The notes: generated by a model not told the origin, from the sequence alone. A stretch of DNA of 64,000 bases from Actinernus sp. WN-2022 (GCA_030867875.1 JAOWCC010000577.1:77233740-77297739); one strand, 5' to 3'. Shown: positions 23,309 through 34,440, numbered from the stretch's first letter. A program made the numbers and translations.

Positions 23309-24292
23309 TATTAGCTTCGGCTAAAGTGAACAAGTTGCACCGTAAATACGTTGTCGGTAAGTGGTCGGTAAGTGGTCGGTAAGTGGTCGGTAAGTGGTTG
23401 GTAAGTGGTCGGTAAGTGGTTGGTAAGTGGTCGGTAAGTGGTCGGTAAGTGGTTGGTAAGTGGTCGGTAAGTGGTCGGTAAGTGGTCGGTAAGTGGTTGG
23501 TAAGTGGTCGGTAAGCTGTCGGTAAGTGGTTGGTAAGTGGTCGGTAAAATTGTGTCGGTAAGCTGTCGTTAAGCTGTTGGTAAGCTGTCGGTAAGCTGTC
23601 GGTAAGCTGTTGGTAAGCTGTCGGTAAGCTGTTGGTAAGCTGTCGGTAAGCTGTCGGTAAGCTGTTGGTAAGCTGTGGTCGACTCATTTGAACCAAAATA
23701 TGCTTTATACCTTCTTAAGTTTCCAACGTTCTGGCAACGATAAAACCGCTTCGATAACAGATAACAAATTAAAATATCCGCGGCACTCACTGTTGGGCCT
23801 CTCCTGTTGTGTCAAAAACCAGACAATCAGTCTGAAAGCGCATCGTTATATTATACTGGCTCAAGAATATTTTGAACCAAAATACGCTTAATAGTTTCCA
23901 AAGTTTCCAACGTTGTGACAACGATAAACCCCTTCGATACAGTGCGATCTCACGTACGGCAAATTAACAGATAACTACAGTATTGTGCTAAAGTCATGCA
24001 AACATATTACGACGAAGTTCGCTCTTAATGTTCCTACGAATGTCGCCGAAATTTCGGGCAACTTTTCGAATGCCAACGCGAATTCGAATTCATGACAAAC
24101 AGTTTTACAAACATACAGCAAGATGGTTTTGGTAAATACCATGCGTGCCAGAGGCGTCAAAAAGTCAGGATTCTAAAATAATAGATTTGCCGCAGTTTGA
24201 CGCAGTTTGACGCAGTTTGACACTGTTGGTAAGCTGTCGGCCGACCACTTACCGACAACAAATTTACGGTGCAACTTGTTCACTTTAGCCAT
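23309..24292. repeat. composite element: inverted ends enclosing an 11-bp minisatellite
   Basis: The left flank (ctaaagtgaacaagttgcac and the following cgtaaat) is mirrored at 24253-24290 by atttacggtgcaacttgttcactttag. Inside lie the minisatellite, two direct copies of a roughly 90-bp block beginning tttgaaccaaaata (23688 and 23873), and three copies of cgcagtttga near 24191-24220. This looks like a nonautonomous transposon whose subterminal repeats have expanded. Confidence 0.7.
23353..23677. repeat. 11-bp minisatellite, two subtypes
   Basis: About 29 units. The left two thirds are mostly ggtaagtggtc/ggtaagtggtt, the right third ggtaagctgtc/ggtaagctgtt, with one irregular joint near 23545-23560. 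Units are not multiples of three, yet the minus strand is open because the repeat lacks stops in some frames; I do not regard that as a gene. Confidence 0.9.
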
Positions 24293-24453
24293 TAGCTTCC
24301 AATGACGAAATTTAAGGTGCGTTCGACCTGGTTCGATTGACAGTATTCCGCCGGAATGAGATTACACAGAATGATTACCTCAAATCGCCTCTATCGGGAC
24401 TTTATAGCCACTGGAATGCTAAATGTATTAGTTTACATAATTTACGATGCACA

Positions 24454-24574
24454 ATCCCTGGTGCAAAACCTGGACAGGATCCTGTAGGATCCTATTTAAG
24501 ATCTTGTACAGGATCCTATGTAGGATCCTCTAGGATCCTGCCCAGAATCCTGTCCAGGTTTTGCACCAGGGATG
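24454..24574. repeat. palindromic MITE
   Basis: atccctggtgcaaaacctgg and ccaggttttgcaccagggat are exact reverse complements; the middle is a series of aggatcct palindromes. Confidence 0.8.
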
Positions 24575-25482
24575 TGCCTGAACCAGTGATTTCCAGAAAC
24601 TCTTCCATCTTATTCCTATTCTGAAATACGGTCAATGCCGGAACCTCGCTATCCCCCGAAATGGGTTCAATAACAAGGTAAACCTGTTTCTAGCCGGTTG
24701 TGGAGGCGTCAGTGTATTGCTGAATACATGTACACTTAAATACTACTAATTCGACAACTTTATTTCACGGTAGAACGTTGTTGAATAAACGATTCAGCTT
24801 GCCTGTTTGTTGCCCCATTTCAGGCCATGTGAATAGCTCTCCAGGAGTTCAGTGCTCTTTTCAGTCGAATTGCAGAAATTTATGCAGTTCGTCTTAATTG
24901 GGATACAGAAAAACAACAAAACCATAATTACTCAAGGGTACAGTAATGGGTAACAAAGAGGTGAGCTTAAACATGTTAAAGGACCTGTGTCATGGTGAAG
25001 GACACGCCTTTATGATCCAGGCCATAACAAAATTATTTTCAGTAGTTTTCATATAAACTGACTATCCTAGCACACGTGTGGGATGGATGAAATCAAAGTA
25101 AATGTGCAAAAAAGAATTAACAAACTGTGCGTAGATCTAGTCTCCAAAGAAAATATTGCATATATTTTCAATCAAGCATTTAAGGGAGGGGACTTTAACT
25201 GTTCGAAGCCAATCGAACATTGATTCCAGACATGCGCAAATCCATGATACAGTGCCTTTAACAGTCTATTTTCATGAACGATATATCATTTCACTTTTTC
25301 AATTCCGTACAGCAATTGTCAACATTGAGATCCATCCAGTATTTAAAATGAGTTTGTAATATTATTGAGGTAGTTCCCATTCAGAAGGGCCTATCAATTC
25401 CCTTGTCTCTTGCGATATAAAATAAACCGAAATGTCCTCTGCTGGAATCTTCAAATTACCAGTATCAAGTTCACTTGCAGTT
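24575..25482. other. noncoding stretch downstream of CISD2
   Basis: On the minus strand the part next to 25483 is the likely 3' UTR of CISD2, but I cannot place its end. The dispersed repeat at 24796-24846 (second copy 14708-14758) lies here. Confidence 0.4.
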
Positions 25483-25575
25483 TTAAGTAGCCTGTGTCTT
25501 CTTTACAATCAGAGGACCAACATTATCACCAGTCTCTTTGTTGTGGGTATTATGGGAGCCATCACAGTGTGGGAA
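25483..25575 (-). CDS. CISD2: CISD2, exon 2 (end of CDGSH domain)
   Basis: This exon follows an acceptor (ctcttttcag) and is in frame with the exon at 28412-28774. It encodes residues 122-151 and the TAA stop. It starts [12 protein letters not shown], which supplies Cys125 and His129, the last two [2Fe-2S] ligands, and ends with [12 protein letters not shown], the usual C-terminus of the family. The split places the CxC half of the cluster motif in exon 1 and the CDGSH half in exon 2, so the exon pairing is certain. Confidence 0.95.
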   Translation of the reverse strand, partial: FPHCDGSHNTHNKETGDNVGPLIVKKTQAT

Positions 25576-25720
25576 CTGAAAAGAGAGAAACATCATGCAG
25601 TTGACTAAAAGTGAACTGAAATGTCATGATCGTCTACAAACTGTTGCATCTCCAGCATGCGGTGGTGGTTACACAGTATACAAATTGTGGTGACAAATGT
25701 AGACAAGGCTGTGCAACATC

Positions 25721-26099
25721 CGGGGGGGAATCCCATATAAAAGGGGTGGTTGTATCTTTTAGGGGTTAAAATTACAGGATTTGGTATCACTTAGGGTGTT
25801 TAGGATGGAACACCAATATTGTTAGCCATCAAAGTATAGTTTAGGGTTGCATGTGCCGGAGAAAATAAAAAAAATATGACAGTGCTTTTATAATCTAGAG
25901 AAAGAAAGCATTCAGACTATGTCCTTATTGCTATTAAACTCACTGTAACTCTTACTGGTCTGTATGTTTTGGAAAGGTATATTTTAGGGGTCAAATAAAG
26001 CCTGGGCCATGCCCAGATTGGTTTCTTTTAGGGATTCAATTACGATTTTCTGATGAGCATCCCCACCCCTTTTATATGGGAGTCTCTCCCCTCCCCCAC
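25721..26099. repeat. inverted-repeat element in CISD2 intron
   Basis: tcccatataaaaggggtgg at 25731 is mirrored by ccaccccttttatatggga at 26063-26081; an internal pair tttaggggtt...ttttagggat also occurs. A run of C follows at about 26103-26118. Confidence 0.65.
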
Positions 26100-26618
26100 C
26101 TCCCCCCCCCCCCCCCCCAAGTGCAACATATCAGATGACAACCAGTTATTTTATTGTCTTGAGTTGGTACTTGTTCCTTATTGGCTAGATATGCTATTGT
26201 CGCATCGCAGGCACTGGAACCCGTTTTAGGGTGGCTACACATGTGACAAGGCCTTACTTTCAACTCATTCACTTCTTGCAATTCTCCCCAGGATTTGTTT
26301 AGCTGTTGCGTTGCTTGGGCAAGAGTGACTACATGTGTGATTTTCACCATGTGCTGGGGACATGACAATTTTTCAGAAAATTATATCACCTGTGCAAGCA
26401 AAACATACTTCTGGATTCATCAAGATACATTTCTAGCCTCGCTTTCATGCAACAGGAAGCAGGCAGCCATATACATAATGTAAAGTGTCTATTACATAGA
26501 AAGTTGAATTGAGTTCAGACTTCCTACTTCCAGTTGCATGGAAGCGAGGTGAGAAATGTGTCTTGGTGTAACCAGAAGTTGAAACTCTGAATTATCTATA
26601 CAATGTAGATAAAGTTAA

Positions 26619-27036
26619 GCATTTAAAGTGCCATGAACCATATTTTTTTATTTTAGATATCTGATATAAGGTGGTTTTAATATCCAAAATGCTAATTACA
26701 TGACCTCAGGGGAGGTATTTGCAAACATTTCTTAGTGGTCATTAATGGGCATTTCTGCTGATATAGGAAAACAAATTTCTAACATCCTTTTATTTCAACC
26801 ATGGGTATAACACTGATAATTTGACAAATTTGTTTAATTGTAAAAAAAATATTTGTATAATAATTGATGCCTCCCTTGACGTCATGTAATTAGCATTTAG
26901 GAAATTAAAACCTCTATAAGTCATTGCCACAGCATTCAAACCAGTATATACTGTACCATTCTACTAATTATTCACTTGATGTAGAATTGATATCTAAAAT
27001 AAAACAAGATAATAATTGGTTCATAGGCACTTTACA
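26619..27036. repeat. inverted-repeat element in CISD2 intron
   Basis: The ends tttaaagtgccatgaacca and tggttcataggcacttta mirror each other, and inner segments (gctaattacatgacctcagg near 26690; cctcccttgacgtcatgtaattagc near 26872) pair too. Similar ends (cttaaagtgcctatgaaatg) occur at about 62560, so the family is dispersed. Confidence 0.7.
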
Positions 27037-28067
27037 AGTGCAGTAATTATCAACTCAATATAAAAACTTGTATTTAGACATGAAGTGTATAAAAGTAAGT
27101 TTAAAAGCTAGAATGGTTAAATTAAGATATTTATATTTCAGCAGATGAATATTTACAAATAAATTATGGCTCAACCACATTTCCAAAATTAAATTAAAAA
27201 ATATGTTTGCATGTTAAATATTTGCTGTATATTATGCAAGAGACACATACATGAACAAGCGCATGCATACCTCCATATATACAATGCTCAAATTACCACA
27301 AATCTCATATACTGACCTCATATTCATAAAATAAGGTATTAAAATGTGGCCAGTCATAAAACTACAATAATATTGATAACCATGTGTAACAAAGCAAGTC
27401 AAGAGTGCCATATGAAGACAGTTCTCACTAATGCTAGTTTTGCATTAATGTTTTGGACACCTGGACTCGCTCCATAACCACCTTTTTTGCACATGCATGA
27501 GATCTGAATGAGGTGCATGTTGTTAATAAATATCTAGTTGGGTAATGACAAATATTTACACCAATCAGAAGGCTGGAAAGCCATCCCATAATATTCAGCT
27601 GTATCCCACAGGTTGTATGCAATGGTTTATTTTCCCCATGATTCATAATACATGTATATACCATGCACATCCATATTTCTTTAATTCAGCTTACTCAGCT
27701 CAGTTAAATTTTAAAAATAATATAGTTTGCTTTCATTAGTAAAGTACATGCATATATGGATGAGGAAACCTATTTGAGTCTAAATGTAATTATACTGGAT
27801 CAAATGCCACACCCCTACCTAATTGTTTGTCAAATGCCTGTCCCTGGGGGCAGGAACCAGCCTGTACCGCTCAAAACGAGCCACAACATTGGATTACCCA
27901 ACAATACAAAACACCCTAACCTTTACAATGTGCAGTACAAAAGCAATAGAGCTACAGTACATTATGACTGTATCACTCAGGGGTGGCTCACCTTGGCATT
28001 CATCAATTGCCCCACTATTGGGGGAAGGGGGATGTTAAGTTTCAGTAATTAATATGTACTATTTAAC

Positions 28068-28358
28068 AATTAGACCCGCAGCCCGAATGGGCTACGAGTC
28101 AATAGCCCATGAGGCGCAGCTGAATGGGCTATTTAACTCGTAGCCCATGAGGTCGAGAGGTCTAATTGTTTTAGTATAAACTAACTAATTGGACAGTAGA
28201 AAATAATAGAAAGAAACATTGAAGTTGAAAAAATGTTATTATTTCGTGAAAATGCGTGCGGTTTTTCTCTACCATGGGCTATCACAGATAGACCTATATT
28301 AGGATAGCCAATCAAAATGCAGGATTTGTAATAGTCCACTAGTTGGTTTATACTAATA
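28068..28358. repeat. MITE with internal palindromes (agcccgaatgggcta type)
   Basis: The first part holds repeated gcccgaatgggct / tagcccatgagg. Then tagtataaactaactaattg near 28174 is mirrored by ctagttggtttatacta near 28338. The right ~95 bp recur in inverted orientation at 29165-29262, on the other side of CISD2 exon 1. Confidence 0.7.
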
Positions 28359-28411
28359 GTAATAGGGATTATTGCTCATCGCAGTCTCTAAGCCTACACT
28401 GGCTACAGTAC

Positions 28412-28774
28412 CTTTTTGGACCTCCAGCATCTGCAGAAGACAGCTTTATCGCCTATATCTTCAACATCAGTAATATTCACCACCTTGTCTTTATGCTTTT
28501 CTTTATCGAGATTCACAACACCTCCGGCTTCCTTCTTGTGAGCTCCGGCTCCATTCTTGTGAGCTCCGCCTCCATTCTTGGGAGCGAATGCCTTGATCAC
28601 CACATAGATCACAACTGATGTGGTCACTACAAAAGGCACTAGCTCAATCCATTCTTGACCAGATAACTCAGCACATCTTCCAAGGGTTGAAGGGATTGGT
28701 AAGCTCCTCAGGTAGTTAGGAAGCTGAACTTTGATGAGCCGAGCAACTGCCTCCATAATTTGCATGGATACCAC
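28412..28774 (-). CDS. CISD2: CISD2 (CDGSH iron-sulfur protein 2), exon 1
   Basis: Encodes an endoplasmic reticulum/mitochondria-associated membrane [2Fe-2S] protein (NAF-1/Miner1). Family knowledge: a homodimer anchored by one membrane helix with the cluster domain in the cytosol, involved in calcium and redox homeostasis and autophagy. Seen here: MEAVARLIKVQLPNYLRSLP at residues 7-26, the typical CISD2 N-terminus; a membrane helix at about 44-63; a Gly/Lys/His-rich linker (66-85) longer than in vertebrates; DKVVNITDVEDIG; then CRCWRSKK with ligands Cys114 and Cys116. The donor is AAAAAG|GTACTG. Three in-frame ATGs (28774, 28765, 28756) are possible; the third best matches the family length (145 against about 135 residues in human). 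SLC9B starts 0.95 kb away on the other strand. Confidence 0.95.
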
Positions 28775-29721
28775 GGGACTACTGCCGTCTGTCCCGGCAG
28801 TAGCTAGCTACCCGTGGGTGGAGGGGTGGTTTAAGAATCGTAATTTTGTTTCGAACGTACTGTCATAACCGTTTAACAGTATAAATAGTTTCAAACGTAT
28901 GAGAAAATAAATTTGAGAAAATTACATTAGCAAAACGGCTAATAAAAGCGTCTTCGCGTGCATGGCTCTGGCAATACCACAGGAAGACCATGGATTCTGT
29001 GATCACCTCAGATTGACAAAAGTTTATTCAGTTATTATAACTTTTCTTCTCAAGAAAAAAAACGTATGCGAGCAAGAGACCACTGGCCAGAGAGCATAAT
29101 AAGTATAACAATAAAGAGAGGGAATCTCCAATAAGCGTACGGTACGCGGGCTGACGCGCGCATGTCTAATTAACAATTAGTATAAACCAACTAGTGGACA
29201 AATCCTGCATTCTGATTGGCTACCCTACTATGGTCTATTTGTGATAGCCCATGGACATAATAACAGTGCCGGTAATCTCGCGATCTGATTGGTTGAAGTA
29301 CGGTGGTAAATGAGAGTCCAGACAACGGTGCTGACGCGAGAAAGTTATAGACAATGCTGGCTCTTTCAAAGCTGTCACGCTTCCTTGTACGTTTTTTAAT
29401 ATTGTTGTAAAAAACAAATTTCCTCTGGTTTTCCGTGGTGTGGACTCTTATTTACCACGATTTACGTCATCACATGATCAAAATTTGTTGTGGACTCACG
29501 AGGCGGAGCCTTTCTTGTGATGAAGTAATAGTGGTAAATAAGGCTCTCCAGTCTTCCTCTATCACAGGTAACCCAATTAAATATTGTTTGGCCTTTCGCC
29601 GCGCCGATCTCCGGTCTTTCGTTTTTCCGCTCTTCGTTTTCACCTATTTTATTCCCTTGGCCTTGCTTTTATTTATTCTAATCAAAGAAAGCTTTTAAGA
29701 CAATTCCCAGTGATTTAAAAA
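28775..29721. promoter_or_regulatory. shared intergenic region between CISD2 and SLC9B
   Basis: The two genes diverge from this 947-bp stretch, so it must hold the 5' ends and probably the promoters of both. No TATA box stands out. Next to CISD2 is ctgccgtctgtcccggcag, a short hairpin at 28786-28804. A partial MITE copy occupies 29165-29262. Whether the promoter is truly bidirectional is inference. Confidence 0.5.
29165..29262 (-). repeat. partial MITE copy, inverted relative to 28262-28358
   Basis: ttagtataaaccaactagtg, the following aatcctgcattctgattggct and the terminal gatagcccatgg are the reverse complement of the right part of the MITE in the CISD2 intron. Confidence 0.75.
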
Positions 29722-30362
29722 ATGGATGAGAATGTGGATGAAGGAGCTGAAACAATTGATATGAGCGAAACAAGCGTGAAAGTTACAGAACCAAATTCGA
29801 TCAGGATTTCCTCACCGAAACTCAACGAAACAGAGAGAATAGGTAATGTCTCCGGATTCAAAAGAACACTGCGATATTTTGGATTCACACGACCGCCCTC
29901 TGGATTATTGAGCAAGACTCTAACTCGTGCATTTATAGTTTGCTTGAGCTGGGGAGTGCTATGGACGATTATCGGGAAAGACTTGCTTCCCAGTGGAAAT
30001 TTGTTTGGGATATTTGTTCTTCTATCGAGTGCCTCCTTTGGCGGATTTCTAACCACCCGTATCCCTTACGTTGCACTGCCGTCTTTATTAGGAATGCTAA
30101 TTGTCGGATTCATGCTTAGAAATGTCCCTGGAATAAATGTAGCACAGTACATTGATAACAAATGGTCAGCAACTCTTAGAAGCATGGCGCTTGTTGTGAT
30201 TCTTACAAGATCTGGTTTGGAACTTGACCCTTCCGCTCTAAAGAGACTGAAGTTCACATGCATTAGACTTGCTTTTGGGCCGTGTATTATAGAAGCAGTC
30301 ACAGTTGCTGTGATTAGCCGTTTTCTTCTGGACATGCCATGGTTATGGGGACTTCAACTTGG
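29722..30362 (+). CDS. SLC9B: SLC9B (NHA-type Na+/H+ antiporter), exon 1
   Basis: First coding exon of a sodium/hydrogen exchanger of the 9B (NHEDC/NHA) subfamily, a membrane antiporter of the CPA2 group. Family knowledge: vertebrate SLC9B2 exchanges Na+ or Li+ for H+ at plasma, endolysosomal or mitochondrial membranes. Seen here: 213 codons plus two bases. An acidic cytosolic N-terminus (1-60) precedes hydrophobic helices at about 68-84, 94-110, 117-131, 150-164 and 181-203; LTRSGLELDP (161-170) is the conserved R-x-G-L-x-L-D type motif of the family, and the exon ends at WLWGLQLG. The start ATG follows an in-frame stop region and no upstream exon is apparent. The donor is G|GTAAGT at 30363. 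Whether it corresponds to vertebrate SLC9B1 or SLC9B2 cannot be settled, as that split may be younger. Confidence 0.93.
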
Positions 30363-30539
30363 GTAAGTTTAATAGTTTATGGGAGGTCTCCGGGCTAGAC
30401 TGCGGAATACCCTACCACGTACGTAATCTACCTTACACGTTGACAGATGACGCAATTACCTAATCTGACAGCAGTGACAGATAGTGGCAGAAATTAGCCA
30501 TCTGGGATTGGGGTAACTTGAGCCTTATTATATAGCTAA

Positions 30540-30716
30540 GGGGGAGCCCAGGTGGCACAGTGGTTAAGAATCTTTGCCTCTCACCTCTGTGGCCCAGGTA
30601 TGATTCCCAATCATGGCACCATATGTGAGTTGAGTTTGTTGGTATATACCTTAATTCGCCCTTCTCATGCGGCAGCCAGGTTGAGTCCCAGGAGAATAAA
30701 AACCTTTGTTTTTGCA
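30540..30716 (+). mobile_element. tRNA-derived SINE in SLC9B intron 1
   Basis: The head contains an A box (tggcacagtgg, 30553-30563) and a degenerate B box (ggtatgattcc, 30597-30607) at tRNA spacing, giving an internal RNA polymerase III promoter. An unrelated body with gagttgagtttgttggt follows. The 3' end is not sharply defined. The host transcript runs in the same direction. Confidence 0.7.
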
Positions 30717-31170
30717 GGCTAAACTCGTTCTGAATCTGCTCAGTGCGAGGCTAGCCATGCAAAATCTATTGTTTACATCCAACATGGCCGATGTGTGAGA
30801 AGGGTGAATAAAAAATGCCCTGATGCTGCAAGAGTTTTTCTCAAGGTTCTCCAGTTTTCTTCCCTACACAAAAACCAACATGCTCAATTCCAATTCAATC
30901 TTGTTACAAGTGAGTTAAAAACAAAAAGGAATTTTGTGAGTTATGATTGGTCAATTTGTCGTCCATTACATACCCCACATTTGGTTAATAAGAGGTATTT
31001 ATTGACAGCACTGCATTTAGGTGTTGTGACTTTAAACCTCTAGTTGAGCCCCAAGTTTTTAAAACTAATTTTTAGCTATTTCTACACTGACAAAGCACCC
31101 TGGCTTATGAATTATTAATGATTTTTTTTATAAACATGCATACATTTACATTGTTTTATTCCTCTTTAAG

Positions 31171-31346
31171 ATTTGTGCTGGGAGCTGTATCACCAGCTGT
31201 AGTAGTGCCACAGCTTCTCATTCTCCAAGCGAAAGGCTATGGTGTTCAGCAAGGAATACCAACACTTGTCATGGCTGCATCTTCCTGCGATGATGTCTTA
31301 GCCATCAGTTTATTTGGTGTTTTCTTAGGCATTGCATTTTCTAAAG
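31171..31346 (+). CDS. SLC9B: SLC9B, exon 2 (ion-binding Asp pair)
   Basis: After acceptor ctctttaag the phase-2 junction restores Gly214, and the exon reads FVLGAVSPAVVVPQLLILQ and then MAASSCDDVLAIS. Asp254-Asp255 correspond to the ion-binding Asp pair of NHA2 (Asp278-Asp279 in human, from memory). GYGVQQGIPT is also typical. The donor is AAAG|GTACAG in phase 1. The next coding exon is about 25 kb away. Confidence 0.95.
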
Positions 31347-31784
31347 GTACAGTGTACATACATGCAGTTCTGTTGGGGTATGTAACATAGAACCTCATTA
31401 ATATGGACATCAAAGTGAAACACTGATGCTAAAGTTTATGTACAAATTGTATGCATGTACATGTAGCCATGCATTAACCCACCCTCGAAAAGGTGGAAGG
31501 GAGGGAACGTCTGTGCAAAGCTAGCACTAATCGTGTTATGTAATGTCAGATTCTTTTGCATATTGTTTTAAATTATTAGTATTAATTGCTTCTGATTGGG
31601 TTATTCTTTTGATATTACATGTACATTGATTGCCCAAAACTACTCTTGCCTTGTTTTCATGAGATGAAAGGACGAGTTCCTAAAACTCAAGATTGTGGAT
31701 GGATATCCCTTAGTCGGTTAAAAGCTACACATACATGTAGGCTGGAGTCTGAAGCTGAATTAACTTGCACTGTTGATTAAGTGT

Positions 31785-32120
31785 GATTAGCTCTAAAAAC
31801 TCTAAATTAGTGACTAGCCATCAATACCCTAAATTAGTGAGCACCCATTGTTGACAGTTAGGGTGTTACGGTTTACTCATGATTAGTTCACATGTTTATT
31901 GAAGGAGGATTATACAGTAGTCTGTGTTATAAAATAGTGACTAAATTATATATTAAGCTCTAAAAACCTAAATTAGTGACTTTAATAGCCCTAAACACTG
32001 TAAATTAGTGAGTACTCACTAATGACGGTTAGGGTGTTTTTAAATGTCAGGTTTGGATTACTTCAGAGGACTATTAAATCGATTTACATGTATAATAGTG
32101 TTTAAGGAATGAGTTTGTGT
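31785..32120 (-). repeat. two units of the ~150-bp satellite, inverted orientation
   Basis: Contains ctctaaaaac, ctaaattagtgag and acccattgttgacagttagg, the reverse complement of the units at 36355-37110. Confidence 0.8.
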
Positions 32121-32217
32121 AAGTTCTGGATAATTGATCAATTTTGCATCTTTTCACATCCTCTGTGTGTGATTATTTGATGGGAGAATGAGAATAAGTG
32201 AAGGATTGTGTGCAAAT

Positions 32218-32315
32218 AGGGCGTAAGTGACTCTTGATCACATTCTAAATTCTCCTTCAATTTCTTTGTTTCCTAAGGGATGATTTAGAATGTGATCAAG
32301 AATCACTTACGCCCT
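32218..32315. repeat. hairpin, diverged mirror copy at 36233-36328
   Basis: agggcgtaagtgactcttga is mirrored by tcaagaatcacttacgccct, with arms of about 40 bp. A more diverged copy lies at 36233-36328, and both are followed by tttttgcacacagcccttcaa. Confidence 0.8.
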
Positions 32316-32339
32316 TTTTGCACACAGCCCTTCAATTAT

Positions 32340-33090
32340 AATTATAATACGTACAGCATTTCTTTGAACCATTTCCATTTTTTTCTAGTCAGAGTTTTAT
32401 TCCATTTGAAAATCTGATGGAGTCTATTGTAAATGACTACGAGGGTTACTCCAAGATCCCTCTGCACTTGTTATTTACATGTACTGAGATACTGTACTGT
32501 TTAGCTCGTGGAAGTCTTCTAGATACAAAATTATGTTAATTAAGAGGTGATTCGCTTTTCGTTTGCCTTTATTTTAGCTGAGAGATTACATTGTACACTG
32601 TAAAAGTTGGGTTCGGTTGATACAGTTTGTTTCAAAGTACGAGTGGAGCTGTAAAGTTCACCTGATCATCATTCTATAAACAATGTATTTTTCTGGATTT
32701 AGCTTCTTTACTTCCCATGAGTTACTGCAGTTTTCATAAAAGAACACAGAGTCAATGCAAACTTCATCTATGTTACAGTATTGTCCGGGTTTAATATTGT
32801 CCATGAACTTATATATTTTCTAAAGATGTTTTCAAGTCCGATTTTGTTAGAAGTGTGCATGTGTGAATAGAATTGAGAGTCTGGGTTTGACGATTAGTCA
32901 CCTATAAAACAAATGGTGGTGTTGAAATCAACAAGTGCTTCTGGGGCTCATTATGGTTACGCGACTGGATCATCAATTTGCTGAAGTTAAGCCCGATCGG
33001 TGAAGGTAATTATTAAAATAAAAAAAAAGTTAAAAGTGGATGGGTGCATGATGGTGGAGGTAAATGGAATAGCAAGATACATCAGGGGAG
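32340..33090. other. noncoding intron sequence
   Basis: Nothing recognised beyond AT-rich sequence; probably extra sequence inserted in the left arm of the mirrored complex. Confidence 0.3.
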
Positions 33091-33240
33091 ACAAAGAAGA
33101 AAAGGGAGATTGGAATGGGAAGGGAGGGGGACAAAGTAGAGGGGAGGGGTGGGTAGTCAAAAAATATTATTTTTGTAGGGGAGGGGTGGGTGGAATTTTC
33201 TTTTTCTTTTTAAATTCCCCCCCCCCTTTTTTTGTTATGA
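33091..33240. repeat. purine-rich block, mirrored at 35998-36130
   Basis: A G/A-rich stretch with ggggaggggtgggtgg, poly-T and poly-C runs. The stretch at 35998-36130 is its pyrimidine-rich counterpart (ccacccacccctctcc and cccctccc repeats), in inverted orientation. Confidence 0.6.
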
Positions 33241-33286
33241 ATCCCCAAAAAAATAAAGAATTCCTTTTTAGAATCTTCAATATCCC

Positions 33287-34440
33287 AACCTAGGTAGGGC
33301 ATTTTAAAATAGCCAACTGAATTGAAGTAGGTCGTTTTAAGGTTACTGGATACCTTCAAAACGAAAAAGATGGTGATTTTTTTTCCGCACAAAATTTAGT
33401 TTTAGTTGCAGTGTTTGATATACTAAAAAATATACTAAAAATAATATTGATGGAGAAATACCAAAAGGAAGTTTTTCACCAGAAGTAAAAGGTTCTGTTT
33501 AATTGACAGCAGATCAATTAACACATGACAAGTACTCACTCACCTGTATCGAAAGTGTGGGGAAAGCTGGATCACTCGGCACGCAAGTGAAAATACGAAC
33601 CCTTGTCGGGTTTTGCGAGGACTTCTATTTGGCTCGAAGTCGTATGCGTATTGTTTGGCCTTGTTTTGCTTTTCATTTTGCTTTGTTTTCCAAGCTAAGG
33701 GTATCCTGAAAATGAAAAGCAAAACAAGGCCAAACAACGCATACGACTTCGAGCCAAATAGAAGTCCTCGCAAAACCCGACAAGGGTTCGTATTTTCACT
33801 TGCGTGCCGAGTGATCCACATCTGAACATAAAGAATAATCGATAGGAGCCAGCCAAGAGAATATTTGTTTCCAAAAAAGCTAAGATGGAAACGTAAAGTC
33901 TGACGGTTCACCTTTTTGTCTTTTTTTTTTTCAAGTCAAACAAGCCGGCTATAGATATGGCATGTACCTTTGATCGGAAATCAACATACAATATATATTC
34001 ATCTCAGCAAATATATATATTTCTCTAATTCCTAGATTACAATATCCTCTGGAACCCACATATTAAAACAAGAGACTACAAGGATAACTATATTTGGCTC
34101 GTAATTATATTTACATATTGAAACTCTACCTTTTGGAGATCAATGACCGCTTAACTTGACACAAGTGTAATTACTTTGTAAGTATAAAAACCCGGCGCTG
34201 ATAATTCGCGTTTATAAACGTCTTCAGCATCGGGTTGAAGTGACTGTAGTTTTAAATCTAGAATAATTCTGTATAAAATAACCTTTTACTAGTATTCTTC
34301 AGTTATCAACCTTTCCATTGATATATACATGTAGGTCCCATATTTTGTTCGCAGAGCGCCCGCATAAACACATTTTTTGCAAAAATCACTTTTGAAGGTA
34401 TCCAGTAACCTTAAAATAACCTAGGTTTTAAAATGGCCTA
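33287..34440. repeat. nonautonomous element with inverted ends
   Basis: ggttactggataccttcaaa (33341) is mirrored by tttgaaggtatccagtaacc (34391-34410), with further matching around ttttaaaat and ccta near the outer ends. It encloses the long hairpin at 33569-33817, so it may be a transposon hit by another. Confidence 0.65.
33569..33817. repeat. near-perfect 110-bp inverted repeat (hairpin)
   Basis: Arms 33569-33679 and 33709-33817 are reverse complements with a 2-base indel and almost no other difference; the loop is about 29 bases. Open frames on both strands are a consequence of the symmetry. Confidence 0.9.

Larger units (their letters stand above)
25576..28411 (-). other. CISD2 intron
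   Basis: A 2.8-kb intron with GT (28411-28410) and AG (25577-25576) ends on the minus strand and phase 0. It contains the MITEs at 25721-26099, 26619-27036 and 28068-28358. The rest shows nothing recognisable. Confidence 0.85.

Noticed and set aside
23253..23790. Minus-strand open frames with repeated LPTAYRQLTDS-like sequence
   Set aside because: The 11-bp minisatellite lacks stops in some frames; the peptide merely translates the repeat and has no start or splice context.
29715..30335. Minus-strand open frames opposite SLC9B exon 1
   Set aside because: Shadows of the antiporter exon; no domain similarity.
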